A DNA stretch of 58,659 nt from Zoogloea sp. (GTDB lineage: Bacteria > Pseudomonadota > Gammaproteobacteria > Burkholderiales > Rhodocyclaceae), in assembly GCF_028689785.1 (NCBI RefSeq), contig NZ_JAQVCN010000030.1, positions 1 to 58,659 of the forward strand, in the 5' to 3' direction. The notes beneath the pieces were generated by a model. The model was not told where the DNA came from, did not search any database, and saw nothing but the letters and a program-made list of their open reading frames with translations. Shown in pieces: positions 26,394 to 35,096 of this stretch (its first letter is position 1; each line of letters opens with the position of its first letter). The translations under genes and the position numbers were made by a program.

Positions 26394-27445
26394 ATCCGGC
26401 CTTCTGGCGAGGCCGGCGGGTCTTCCTCACCGGCCACACCGGTTTCAAAGGCAGTTGGCTGAGCCTGTGGCTGCAGTCCATGGGCGCGGAGGTACACGGC
26501 TACGCCCTCGCCCCCGACACCACCCCGGCCCTTTTCGAGATCGCCGACGTGGCCGGCGGCATGCATTCCACGCTGGGCGACGTCCGTGACGCCATCGCCC
26601 TGCACACCGCCCTGGCCGCCGCCCGGCCGGAGATCGTCCTCCACCTGGCGGCCCAGCCCCTGGTACCGCTTTCATATGAGGCGCCGGTGGACACCTTCGC
26701 CACCAACGTGATGGGCACGGTGCATCTGCTCGATGCCTGCCGCCAGGTTCCCGACATACTGGCCGTGGTGGTGGTGAGCAGCGACAAGTGCTACGAAAAC
26801 CGCGAGCAGCCACAGGGCTACAGGGAAGACGACCCCATGGGCGGTCACGACCCCTACTCCGCCAGCAAGGGCTGCACCGAGCTGGTGGTCGCCTCCTACC
26901 GCCGTGCCTTCCTGTCTGCCCAGGGCATCCCCGTGGCCAGCGCCCGCGCCGGCAACGTGATCGGCGGCGGCGACTGGACCCCCAGCCGGCTGGTGCCCGA
27001 CGTGCTGGCCGCCTTTGCCGCCGGCACCCCCGTCACCCTGCGCAACCCGGGCGCCATCCGCCCCTGGCAGCACGTTCTGGAACCCTTGTCCGGCTACCTG
27101 CTGCTCGCGCAGCGGCTTGTCGAAAGCGGCCCGGTCTTTGCCGAAGGCTGGAACTTCGGCCCTGACGACAGCGACGCCAAGACCGTCGCCTGGGTCGTCG
27201 AGCGCCTGGCCGAAGGCTGGGGCCCCGACGCCCGCTGGGCCGTGGCCGACACCCCCCAGGTGCACGAAGCCCACACCCTCAAGCTCGACTGCAGCAAGGC
27301 CCGCAACCGGCTGGGCTGGCAAGCCCGCTGGCACGCCGGTGAAGCCGTGGCGCGCAGCCTCGCCTGGCACCGGGCCTGGCAGGGCGGCGCCGACATGCAG
27401 CGCTACACCCTCGACGAAATCGCCGCCTTCGGAAGCCCCCCATGA
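26378..27445 (+). CDS. rfbG: CDP-glucose 4,6-dehydratase
   Basis: A 355-residue extended short-chain dehydrogenase. It has the Rossmann motif [10 protein letters not shown] near residue 15, a catalytic Tyr-x3-Lys in DPYSASKGC, and [10 protein letters not shown]. It converts CDP-glucose to CDP-4-keto-6-deoxyglucose. ATG 26378 ([14 protein letters not shown]) lies inside the end of rfbF; an in-frame ATG 21 bases earlier is possible but less typical. The end overlaps rfbH by four bases (ATGA). Confidence 0.95.
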   Translation: MENLVNPAFWRGRRVFLTGHTGFKGSWLSLWLQSMGAEVHGYALAPDTTPALFEIADVAGGMHSTLGDVRDAIALHTALAAARPEIVLHLAAQPLVPLSYEAPVDTFATNVMGTVHLLDACRQVPDILAVVVVSSDKCYENREQPQGYREDDPMGGHDPYSASKGCTELVVASYRRAFLSAQGIPVASARAGNVIGGGDWTPSRLVPDVLAAFAAGTPVTLRNPGAIRPWQHVLEPLSGYLLLAQRLVESGPVFAEGWNFGPDDSDAKTVAWVVERLAEGWGPDARWAVADTPQVHEAHTLKLDCSKARNRLGWQARWHAGEAVARSLAWHRAWQGGADMQRYTLDEIAAFGSPP

Positions 27446-28806
27446 GCCTGATCCGCAAAACCCTCACCCCCGGCGCCGACGGCCGCCTCCAGCTCGACCT
27501 GCCGGAGCTGGCCGGGCAGGAACTGGAGATCATCGTCCGCCCGGCCCGGGCCGCCGCATCGCCGCAGGCCTGGCGCCCCGGCATCGACGCCGTGCCGCCC
27601 TCCGGCAAGGTCGTGGGTGACCCCGAGAAGGACGCCATGATCGACGCGGCCCTCGACGCCTGGCTCACCACCGGGCGCTTCAACGACGCCTTCGAGGCGC
27701 GCCTGGCCGCCTTCGTCGGCGTGGCCCACGCCCTCACCGTCAACTCCGGCTCGTCGGCCAACCTGGTGGCCTTCTCGACCCTTACTTCACCCAAGCTCGG
27801 CGCCCGCGCCATCCAGCCCGGCGACGAGGTCATCACCGTGGCGGCGGGCTTCCCGACCACCGTCAATCCCATCCTCCAGAACGGTGCCGTGCCGGTCTTC
27901 GTGGACGCCAGCCTGCCGGGTTACAACATCGACGTGAGCCTGCTGGAGGCGGCCCTGTCGCCCCGCACCAAGGCCATCATGATTGCCCACACCCTGGGCA
28001 ACCCCTTCGACCTGGACGCCATCTGCGCCTTCGCCCAGGCCCACGGCCTGTGGCTGATCGAAGACTGCTGCGACGCCCTGGGCTCCACCTGGAAGGGCCG
28101 CAAGGTCGGCACCTTCGGCCATCTCGCCACCCTGTCCTTCTACCCCGCCCACCACATCACCATGGGCGAGGGCGGCGCGGTGCTCACCAACGACCCGACG
28201 CTGCGCCAGATCGCCGAATCCTTCCGCGACTGGGGCCGTGACTGCTGGTGCAAGCCGGGCTGCGACAACACCTGCGGCAAGCGCTTCGGCTGGCAGCTGG
28301 GCAGCCTGCCCCAGGGTTACGACCACAAGTACACCTACAGCCACATCGGCTACAACCTCAAGATCACCGACATGCAGGCCGCCTGCGGCCTGGCCCAGCT
28401 GGACCGGCTGGACGCCTTCATCGCCGCCCGTAAACGCAACTTCACCCATCTCAGCGCGGCGTTGGACGACGCCCAGGATTTCCTGGTTCTGCCCGAAGCC
28501 ACCCCGGGCAGCGACCCGTCCTGGTTCGGCTACCCCATCACCCTACGCCCCGAGGCCGGGGTCAACCGCGTCGACCTGCTCGAATACCTCGACCAGCACA
28601 AGGTCGGCACCCGCCTGCTGTTTGCCGGCAACCTGACCCGCCAGCCCTCCATGGCCGGACGCAACTTCCGCGTGGTGGGCGAGCTACCGGTGGCCGACCG
28701 GATCATGCATGACACCTTCTGGATCGGCCTGTGGCCGGGGCTCAGCGAGGCCCAGCTGGACTACAGCGCCGGACTGATCCGCCAGTTTGTCGGCGCAGGC
28801 TTCTGA
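27442..28806 (+). CDS. rfbH: CDP-4-keto-6-deoxyglucose 3-dehydrase (E1)
   Basis: A 454-residue pyridoxamine-phosphate and [2Fe-2S] enzyme that removes the C3 hydroxyl. The cluster cysteines fit C-X57-C-X-C-X7-C exactly (C210, C268, C270, C278). The usual PLP lysine is replaced by histidine (H237 in [12 protein letters not shown]), the hallmark of E1 enzymes. E1 normally needs an NADH-dependent reductase partner (E3, AscD), which is not in this operon. About 65 residues precede the core ([18 protein letters not shown]...), as in other RfbH proteins. Confidence 0.95.
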   Translation: MSLIRKTLTPGADGRLQLDLPELAGQELEIIVRPARAAASPQAWRPGIDAVPPSGKVVGDPEKDAMIDAALDAWLTTGRFNDAFEARLAAFVGVAHALTVNSGSSANLVAFSTLTSPKLGARAIQPGDEVITVAAGFPTTVNPILQNGAVPVFVDASLPGYNIDVSLLEAALSPRTKAIMIAHTLGNPFDLDAICAFAQAHGLWLIEDCCDALGSTWKGRKVGTFGHLATLSFYPAHHITMGEGGAVLTNDPTLRQIAESFRDWGRDCWCKPGCDNTCGKRFGWQLGSLPQGYDHKYTYSHIGYNLKITDMQAACGLAQLDRLDAFIAARKRNFTHLSAALDDAQDFLVLPEATPGSDPSWFGYPITLRPEAGVNRVDLLEYLDQHKVGTRLLFAGNLTRQPSMAGRNFRVVGELPVADRIMHDTFWIGLWPGLSEAQLDYSAGLIRQFVGAGF

Positions 28807-28820
28807 CGCCCCCAGCCGCC

Positions 28821-30017
28821 ATGCTCCCCGACCTCCATCGCCCCTGCCCCCTCTGCGGCAACCGAGAGCCGGAGGTGCTGGCGCAGCTCTCCCTGCCCCA
28901 ACCCAGCCACTCGCCGCTGCCCCCGGGCTATCGCCTGGTGGCCTGTACGGACTGTGACCTCGCCTACGCCGACACCCCCGCCAGCCAGGCCGACTACGAC
29001 CGCTACTACCAGCACCTCGCCAAGTACGGCGGCCCCACTGGCACCGGCGCCGGCCAGGACGCCGCGGACATGCGGCGCCTGGAGCAACTCGCCGATCGCC
29101 TGGAGGCCGGACTCCCGGGCAAGGACGCGGCGATTCTCGATATCGGCTGCGGCGCCGGCGGACTGCTGCAGGTGCTTGGCGCCCGGGGCTACACCCAGGC
29201 TGAAGGCCTCGACCCGGACCCAGCGGCCGTGGCCGCCGCCCGCGCCCATGGCCTCGCCGTGCGGGCCGGGCTGGCCAGCGAATCGCCAGGCCTTTACGCC
29301 GGCATCCGCTTCGATCTCATCGTACTGTCCCATGTAGCCGAACACCTGCGCGACCTGGACTGGCTGCCCCGGCTGTCGACCCTGCTGGCACCGGGCGGCC
29401 GCCTGTACATCGAAGTCCCCGACCCCCGCGGCTACCGCTGCGACCCGCGCCCGCCCTACTACTACTTTGACAGCGAGCACATCAACCACTTCAGCCCCCA
29501 CGCCCTGGGCAGACTCTTCGCCTCGGCCGGCCTCGCCCCAGAGGCCTTTCCCGACTGCACCCTGACCCTGTCCGACGGCTCGACCTACCCGGCCTTCGCT
29601 GGCATTGCCAGCATGGGCTCAACAGCCTGCCCGGCCCCGGCAGCAGCCATTCCTCAGCTGCGCAGCTACCTGAACAACTGCGCCGCCCGCGCCCACCAGG
29701 CCATTCAGATCCACCCCCCTCTGGCGGAAGACACCCCGCTGCTAGTGTGGGGAGCTGGCTCATGGGCGCAACGCCTCCTCGGCCAAAACGCCATTCCCCT
29801 AGCCCGGGTGGCGGCCTTTCTGGATGGAGCTCCAAACAAGCAGGGGCAGACTTTCGCTGGCAAGCCCATCGTAGCCCCCGCCGATGGACTAAGTCGTCAC
29901 CCGAATGCACAAGTTCTTGTCTGCGTCGCCGTAAACCCCCATCAAATCGGGGCCGAGATCGCCCGCCTGGAACCTGGCCACGCCCGTAGCCTGCACTTCA
30001 TCACCGAGCCCACATGA
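28821..30017 (+). CDS. SAM-dependent methyltransferase with N-terminal zinc motif (sugar C-methyltransferase-like)
   Basis: A 398-residue protein. An N-terminal CPLCG...CTDCD pair suggests a zinc-binding module. A class I SAM-binding core (ILDIGCGAGGLLQVLG, near residue 107) is followed by HVAEHLRDLDW and EVPDP. A C-terminal Rossmann-like segment (LLVWGAGSWAQRLLG) completes an arrangement like the sugar 3-C-methyltransferases. In this operon the substrate may be the CDP-deoxysugar or the transferred glycan. The start is ATG 28821, 14 bases after rfbH; the end overlaps the next gene by ATGA. Confidence 0.8.
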   Translation: MLPDLHRPCPLCGNREPEVLAQLSLPQPSHSPLPPGYRLVACTDCDLAYADTPASQADYDRYYQHLAKYGGPTGTGAGQDAADMRRLEQLADRLEAGLPGKDAAILDIGCGAGGLLQVLGARGYTQAEGLDPDPAAVAAARAHGLAVRAGLASESPGLYAGIRFDLIVLSHVAEHLRDLDWLPRLSTLLAPGGRLYIEVPDPRGYRCDPRPPYYYFDSEHINHFSPHALGRLFASAGLAPEAFPDCTLTLSDGSTYPAFAGIASMGSTACPAPAAAIPQLRSYLNNCAARAHQAIQIHPPLAEDTPLLVWGAGSWAQRLLGQNAIPLARVAAFLDGAPNKQGQTFAGKPIVAPADGLSRHPNAQVLVCVAVNPHQIGAEIARLEPGHARSLHFITEPT

Positions 30018-31813
30018 AAGTTTCCGAACGCATCGCCGACTGGCTGGCCGATCACGGCATCGAGCAGGTGTTCACCGTCACCGGCGGCGGCGCCATGTAC
30101 CTCAATCAGGCCCTGGCCAGCCACCCGCGCCTGAAATGCACCTTCATGCACCACGAGCAAGCCTGCGCCATGGCCGCCGAAGGCTACGCCCGGGTCGCCG
30201 GCAAGCCGGCGGTGGTGATGGTGACCACCGGCCCCGGCGGCATCAACGCCCTCAACGGCGTGTTCGGCGCCTTCACCGACTCGATCCCCATGCTGGTCAT
30301 CGGCGGGCAGGTCAAGCGCGCCACCTGCCTCGAATACACCCCCGTGCCGGGCCTGCGGCAGCTGGGCGACCAGGAAGGTCCAGTGGTCGCCATGGCCCGC
30401 CCCGTCACCAAGCTGGCCGAGAGCGTGGGCAGCCCCGAGGCCCTGGCCGAGCTCCTGCCCCGCGCCCTGGCCACCGCCATCGGCGGGCGCCCCGGCCCGG
30501 TATGGCTGGACGTTCCCCTCGACGTCCAATCGGCCGAATGCCCGCCCCTGCCGGCCTTCACCGCACCGTCCCACCAAGCTCCGGCCGATCTGGAAGACGC
30601 CTGTCGGCAGATCGTCGCAAAACTGCGCGGCGCCCACCGCCCCCTGATCATCGCCGGCACGGGCGTGCGCCTGGCCAGCGCTGGCAGTGCCCTGCTGGCC
30701 TTTGCCGAAGCCCATGGCATCCCGGTGGCCACAGCCTGGACCCACGACCTCATCGCCAGCGATCACCCCCTGTTCGCCGGCCGTCCGGGCACCATCGGCA
30801 CCCGCGCAGGCAACTTCTGCGCCCAGAACGCCGACTGCGCGATCGTCATCGGCTCGCGCCTCAACATCCGCCAGGTCAGCTACAACTGGGACAGCTTCGC
30901 CAAGGACGCCTTCATCGCCCAGGTGGACGTGGACCCGGCCGAGCTGGCCAAGCCCTTCGTTCAGCCCCATCTGCGCCTGGCCTGTGATGCCCGGCTGTTC
31001 ATCGATGCCCTCACCGCCGCCTGCGCCGACGGCCTGCCGGATGTCCGCCCCTGGTCCGCCTGGTGCCGCGACATCCGCGCCCGCTACCCCGTCGGCGGCG
31101 CCTCCACCGACAACCCGCAGCTCCACCCCTACGCCCTGGTGGAACGCATCTTCGACCAGCTTCGCGACGACGACATCGTGGTCTGTGGCAACGCCTCGGC
31201 CTGCATCCTCCCCTTCCAGGTGGGCCGCCTGAAGGCCGGCCAGCGCATGTTCAGCAACTCGGGTTCGGCCTCCATGGGCTACGACCTGCCCGCCGCCATC
31301 GGCGCCGCCCAGGCCGCCGGCAGCCGCCGGGTGGTGTGCTTCGCCGGCGACGGCAGCCTGCAGATGAACATCCAGGAACTGCAGACCCTCAAGACCCTGG
31401 GCCTGGACGTGCTGATCGTGCTGATCGACAACGGCGGCTACCTTTCCATCCGCCAGACCCACGAGAACTTCTTCGGCCGGATCGTTGGTGCCACCCCGGC
31501 ATCGGGGGTCGAGTTTCCCGACTTTGCCCGGGTCGCCACGGCCTACGGCCTGGATGCCGTCAACATCGCCACGCCTGCCGATCTGCCGGCCCTCGACGCC
31601 GCCCTGGCCCGCCGCGGCCCGACCCTCATCGCCGCCCGAGTAGACCCGGCCCCCGGCTTCGAGCCCCGGATCAAGTCCCGCGCCCTGCCCGAGGGGGGCT
31701 TCGCCACCCCCGAGCTGGACGACATGTTCCCCTTCCTGCCCCCGGCCGAGCTGGCCGCGGTGCGTGCAGAAGCCCGCCGCATCCGTGCCTGGACGGGTGG
31801 AGCCGGCGCGTGA
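30014..31813 (+). CDS. Thiamine-diphosphate-dependent enzyme, acetolactate synthase-like (YerE-like candidate)
   Basis: A 599-residue ThDP enzyme with three domains. The catalytic glutamate is in HHEQACAMAAEGYAR (near residue 48). The ThDP/Mg motif runs from GDGSLQMNIQELQTL to the NGGY about 27 residues later. Acetolactate synthase is the close fold relative, but biosynthetic isozymes rarely sit in sugar operons and no small subunit follows. Next to rfbFGH it recalls YerE, the flavo-ThDP enzyme of Yersinia that adds a two-carbon unit from pyruvate to C4 of CDP-4-keto-3,6-dideoxyglucose. That specific reaction is inference. Confidence 0.82.
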   Translation: MKVSERIADWLADHGIEQVFTVTGGGAMYLNQALASHPRLKCTFMHHEQACAMAAEGYARVAGKPAVVMVTTGPGGINALNGVFGAFTDSIPMLVIGGQVKRATCLEYTPVPGLRQLGDQEGPVVAMARPVTKLAESVGSPEALAELLPRALATAIGGRPGPVWLDVPLDVQSAECPPLPAFTAPSHQAPADLEDACRQIVAKLRGAHRPLIIAGTGVRLASAGSALLAFAEAHGIPVATAWTHDLIASDHPLFAGRPGTIGTRAGNFCAQNADCAIVIGSRLNIRQVSYNWDSFAKDAFIAQVDVDPAELAKPFVQPHLRLACDARLFIDALTAACADGLPDVRPWSAWCRDIRARYPVGGASTDNPQLHPYALVERIFDQLRDDDIVVCGNASACILPFQVGRLKAGQRMFSNSGSASMGYDLPAAIGAAQAAGSRRVVCFAGDGSLQMNIQELQTLKTLGLDVLIVLIDNGGYLSIRQTHENFFGRIVGATPASGVEFPDFARVATAYGLDAVNIATPADLPALDAALARRGPTLIAARVDPAPGFEPRIKSRALPEGGFATPELDDMFPFLPPAELAAVRAEARRIRAWTGGAGA

Positions 31814-32910
31814 GCAGCGCTCGCTTTCCCTCCCTTGACTTCGAGGACGTCAGCACCGCCCTGGCGGAGGCGCGCCGGGATGGCGTGCTGATCTTCGGCT
31901 GCGGCAGCTTCGGCCGGGATCTTCACGCCACCCTCGCCCGCATGGGCATCACGGTGCGCGGTTTTGTCGTTTCGCGCGGCGAAGCGTCCCGCCTTTCCGG
32001 CTGCCCGGTCGCCCCGCTCACGGCGCTCCCGACGGGCTGGGCTTCCCTGCCCCTGTGGATCGGCGTATTCAATCGCGAACCCGGCTCCGATCACGCAACC
32101 CTGGCTTCCGCCTGCGAAGCCGCTGGCTTTTCCCGCGTCCTGCTGCCCCAGCAATACTTCGAAGCCCTCGGCGGCAACATGGGCTGGCGTTACTGGCTGG
32201 ACGAGCGGCAGGGTTACGCCGCCCGCACGTCCGAACTGCACGACAGCTTCGCCCAGTTGGAAGACGAACCCAGCCGCGCCTTCCTCGCCGACATCCTGCG
32301 CTATCGGCTGGGCCAGATCCGGGGCATCCCCTCCGCTCCCGTCTGCGGCCCCCAGTACTTCCCCGACTTTCTCACCGGCCTCGCCCACGGCCCGCTGGGC
32401 TTCGTGGATGCGGGCGCCTACAACGGCGACACCCTGACCGAAGCGCAGCGACACCTCCCCTTGCGGGAGGCCTGGGCCTTCGAGCCCGACCCGGCCAACT
32501 TCCCACTTCTCTCCGAGCGGGCCCGAGGCCTGGGCGTACCGGTCACCTGCCTGCCCTGCGGCCTGTCCTCGGTGAATGCCAGCCTGGCATTTTCCGGCGG
32601 TCACGGTGAAGCCAGCACCCTGGGCGGAGAAGGCAACAGCCACATCCAGGTACTACGCCTCGACGACTGCCTGCCCAACGCCCGGGTGGACTACCTGAAG
32701 CTGGATGTGGAGGGCCACGAGATGGAGGCTCTGACTGGTTCCGAAGCCCTCATCCGCCGCAACCGCCCCGTCCTCGCCATTGCCGGCTATCACCGCCGTG
32801 ACGACCTGTGGCGCATCCCCGCCTGGATCGCCAGCCTCGATCTCGACTACCGGCTGCGTTTCCGGATCCACGCCCACAACTCCTTCGACGCGGTCTTCTA
32901 CGCTTACTGA
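31810..32910 (+). CDS. FkbM-family methyltransferase
   Basis: A 366-residue protein. Residues 1-100 form a small Rossmann-like domain (VLIFGCGSFGRDLHATL). The FkbM-type SAM domain starts near residue 195 (GFVDAGAYNGDTLTEA) and has LDDCLPNARVDYLKLDVEGHE near its end. FkbM enzymes O-methylate sugars and polyketides. The start is the GTG at 31810, overlapping the preceding stop as GTGA, the same coupling style as elsewhere in this operon. It may methylate the deoxysugar or the flagellin-bound glycan. Confidence 0.85.
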   Translation: MSSARFPSLDFEDVSTALAEARRDGVLIFGCGSFGRDLHATLARMGITVRGFVVSRGEASRLSGCPVAPLTALPTGWASLPLWIGVFNREPGSDHATLASACEAAGFSRVLLPQQYFEALGGNMGWRYWLDERQGYAARTSELHDSFAQLEDEPSRAFLADILRYRLGQIRGIPSAPVCGPQYFPDFLTGLAHGPLGFVDAGAYNGDTLTEAQRHLPLREAWAFEPDPANFPLLSERARGLGVPVTCLPCGLSSVNASLAFSGGHGEASTLGGEGNSHIQVLRLDDCLPNARVDYLKLDVEGHEMEALTGSEALIRRNRPVLAIAGYHRRDDLWRIPAWIASLDLDYRLRFRIHAHNSFDAVFYAY

Positions 32911-32918
32911 GGTCCATC

Positions 32919-34010
32919 ATGAGCAACGCCATCTTCGAAAACCTGTTCATCCTCGAACTCGCCAACAACCACTGGGGGCGCCTAGAGCGCGGGCTTCGCA
33001 TCGTCAATGACTTTGCCCAGGTGGTGCGCTTCAACAACGTGCGGGCGGCCATCAAGCTGCAGTTCCGCGAGGTGGACCACTTCATCCACAAGGATTTCCG
33101 CGGCCGTGAGGACATCCGCTACGTCAAGAAGACCGAAGCCACCCGGCTCAGCAAGGCCGAGTACCGGACCCTGGTGAAGGCCATCAAGGAGCGCAACTGC
33201 ATTCCCATGGCCACCGCCTTCGACGAGGCCTCGGTGGATCTGTGCGAAGAGCTGGATCTCCCCATCATCAAGATCGCCAGCTCCGACATCAACGACTGGT
33301 TCCTCATCGAACGCATCGCCGAGACGCGCAAGCCGGTCATCGTGTCCACCGGTGGCTCAACCCAGAAGGACATCGACGACATGGTGACCTTCTTCGCCAA
33401 CCGCAACATCCCGCTGGCAGTGAACCACTGTGTCTCCATCTACCCCAGCGAGGATGACGAGCTGGAGCTGAATCAGATCGACTTCCTGCGCCAGCGCTAT
33501 CCGAAGAACGTCATCGGCCTGTCCACCCACGAGTACCACGACTGGACGTCGTCGATGCTGCTCTCCTACGCCAAGGGCGCCCGCACCTGGGAGCGCCACA
33601 TCGACGTCGAGGAGGACGGCATCCCCGTATCGCCCTACTGCTCCCTGCCCCACCAGATCGACCAATGGTTCAAGGCCTTCCACAAGGCGGTAGAGATGTG
33701 TGGCGGCACCGGCACGGCCAAGCGCGTGCCCAAGAAGAAGGAAACCGAATACCTGGACGGACTGGTCCGCGGTGTATACGCCAAGCGCGACCTCCCCGCC
33801 GGCTACGAGCTGCACCACCAGAACCTGGAAGACGATTTCTACCTGGCCATCCCCCTGCAGAAGGGCCAGCTGTCCTGCCGCGAGACCATGAACGGCCTCA
33901 AGCTGACCCGCCCCGTCACCAAGGACTCGCCCCTGGAGATCGACGACGTGGACAGCCCGTATTCCCAAAACGAATCCCTGCGCAAGCTCATCTATAGCCG
34001 CGGCTTGTGA
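32919..34010 (+). CDS. NeuB-family (sialic acid synthase-like) protein with SAF domain
   Basis: A 363-residue protein. The N-terminal TIM barrel begins FILELANNHWGRLERGLRIV, a divergent form of the NeuB start, and includes IKLQFREVDHF, IIKIASSDINDWFLI, VIVSTGGST and GLSTHEYHD. A C-terminal SAF/antifreeze-like domain (RGVYAKRDLPAGYELH) follows. NeuB enzymes join phosphoenolpyruvate to a six-carbon sugar to give nine-carbon acids. No NeuC, Pse/Leg pathway or CMP-transferase gene is present, so the substrate is uncertain and may be a novel sugar. The start is ATG 32919 with a GAGG site upstream. Confidence 0.85.
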   Translation: MSNAIFENLFILELANNHWGRLERGLRIVNDFAQVVRFNNVRAAIKLQFREVDHFIHKDFRGREDIRYVKKTEATRLSKAEYRTLVKAIKERNCIPMATAFDEASVDLCEELDLPIIKIASSDINDWFLIERIAETRKPVIVSTGGSTQKDIDDMVTFFANRNIPLAVNHCVSIYPSEDDELELNQIDFLRQRYPKNVIGLSTHEYHDWTSSMLLSYAKGARTWERHIDVEEDGIPVSPYCSLPHQIDQWFKAFHKAVEMCGGTGTAKRVPKKKETEYLDGLVRGVYAKRDLPAGYELHHQNLEDDFYLAIPLQKGQLSCRETMNGLKLTRPVTKDSPLEIDDVDSPYSQNESLRKLIYSRGL

Positions 34011-35089
34011 GCCTTCGCAGCCCTGACGCCATGTCACGCCCCCTGCTCCCGTCCCCCGCCTGCCCTGCCGTCCACGGCCGGCTCGGGGCGCTGCTGGCTC
34101 ACCTGGACACCCGAAGCCTCCACGACCAGCGGATCTTCGTGACCGGGGGAACGGGCTTCTTCGGCTACTGGCTGCTGAGCCTGTTCGACCTGCTGCACCG
34201 CCAGGGCGTGGCGCTGAAGGTCTGCGTGCTGTCCCGCTCGCCCACCGCCTACCTGGCTCGCGCACCCTACTTCGCCGACGCCCCCTGGCTGCAATGGCTG
34301 CAGGGCGACATCAAGGACTTCGGCGCCATTCCGGCATCCAACCTGCTGATCCACGCCGCCACCGACACCGACGCCGACGCCCATCGCCACCCGCTGGCGA
34401 TCATGGACGACATCCTGCTCGGCACCCGCCACACCCTCGAACGGGCCCGGGAAGCCGGCGTGCGCCGCGCCCTCTACGTGAGCTCCGGTGCCGTGTATGG
34501 CCGACAGCCTGCCGACGTGGCGCAGATTCCCGAGGACGCGGCCTTTGCCTGCGACGCCCTGCACGCGGGCAGCGCCTACGGCGAAGCGAAGCGCGCCGCC
34601 GAGCAGTGGTGCCTGCAGTTCGGTCTGCAGCATGGCATCGCCATTCCTGTCGCCCGCTGTTTCGCCTTCGTCGGCGCCACCCTGCCCCTGGATGGCCACT
34701 TCGCCATCGGCAACTTCATCGGCGACGCCCTCGCCGGGCACGACATCCATGTCAGCGGCGACGGCAGCCCCCAGCGCAGCTACCTCTACGGCGCCGACCT
34801 GGCCATCTGGCTGCTGACCATCCTGCTCAGCGGGCAGCACGGCCGCGCCTACAACGTCGGCGCCGACCAGGGCATATCGATCGCCGAACTGGCTGGCCGG
34901 GTGCGCGACACCCTGGCTCCCGGCGCAGCCGTCCACATTGCCCGCGGCCAGGACGACAAGGCCGAACGCAACCGCTACATCCCCGCCATCGACCGGGCCC
35001 GCCATGAACTGGCGCTGGACGCCTGGACCCCCCTGGAGGAGGCCATCCGCCTGACGGCGGAATGTGCCTCTCCCGTATCGCAACCCTGA
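34007..35089 (+). CDS. NAD-dependent epimerase/dehydratase (extended SDR)
   Basis: A 360-residue (or 352-residue) sugar-nucleotide dehydrogenase. It has the cofactor motif VTGGTGFFGYWLLSL near residue 45 and the catalytic SSGAVYG...SAYGEAKRAAE triad. It could be the 4-ketoreductase or epimerase finishing the CDP-dideoxysugar (a YerF-like step) or an epimerase for a second sugar. The GTG at 34007 overlaps the previous stop as GTGA, matching other junctions here. An ATG at 34031 is the alternative start. Confidence 0.85.
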   Translation: MSLRSPDAMSRPLLPSPACPAVHGRLGALLAHLDTRSLHDQRIFVTGGTGFFGYWLLSLFDLLHRQGVALKVCVLSRSPTAYLARAPYFADAPWLQWLQGDIKDFGAIPASNLLIHAATDTDADAHRHPLAIMDDILLGTRHTLERAREAGVRRALYVSSGAVYGRQPADVAQIPEDAAFACDALHAGSAYGEAKRAAEQWCLQFGLQHGIAIPVARCFAFVGATLPLDGHFAIGNFIGDALAGHDIHVSGDGSPQRSYLYGADLAIWLLTILLSGQHGRAYNVGADQGISIAELAGRVRDTLAPGAAVHIARGQDDKAERNRYIPAIDRARHELALDAWTPLEEAIRLTAECASPVSQP

Positions 35090-35096
35090 GCCGTCG

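Noticed and set aside
29942-31462. 506-codon open frame antisense to the ThDP enzyme.
   Set aside because: Composition is that of a GC-rich shadow; the plus-strand gene has full ThDP motifs and operon coupling.
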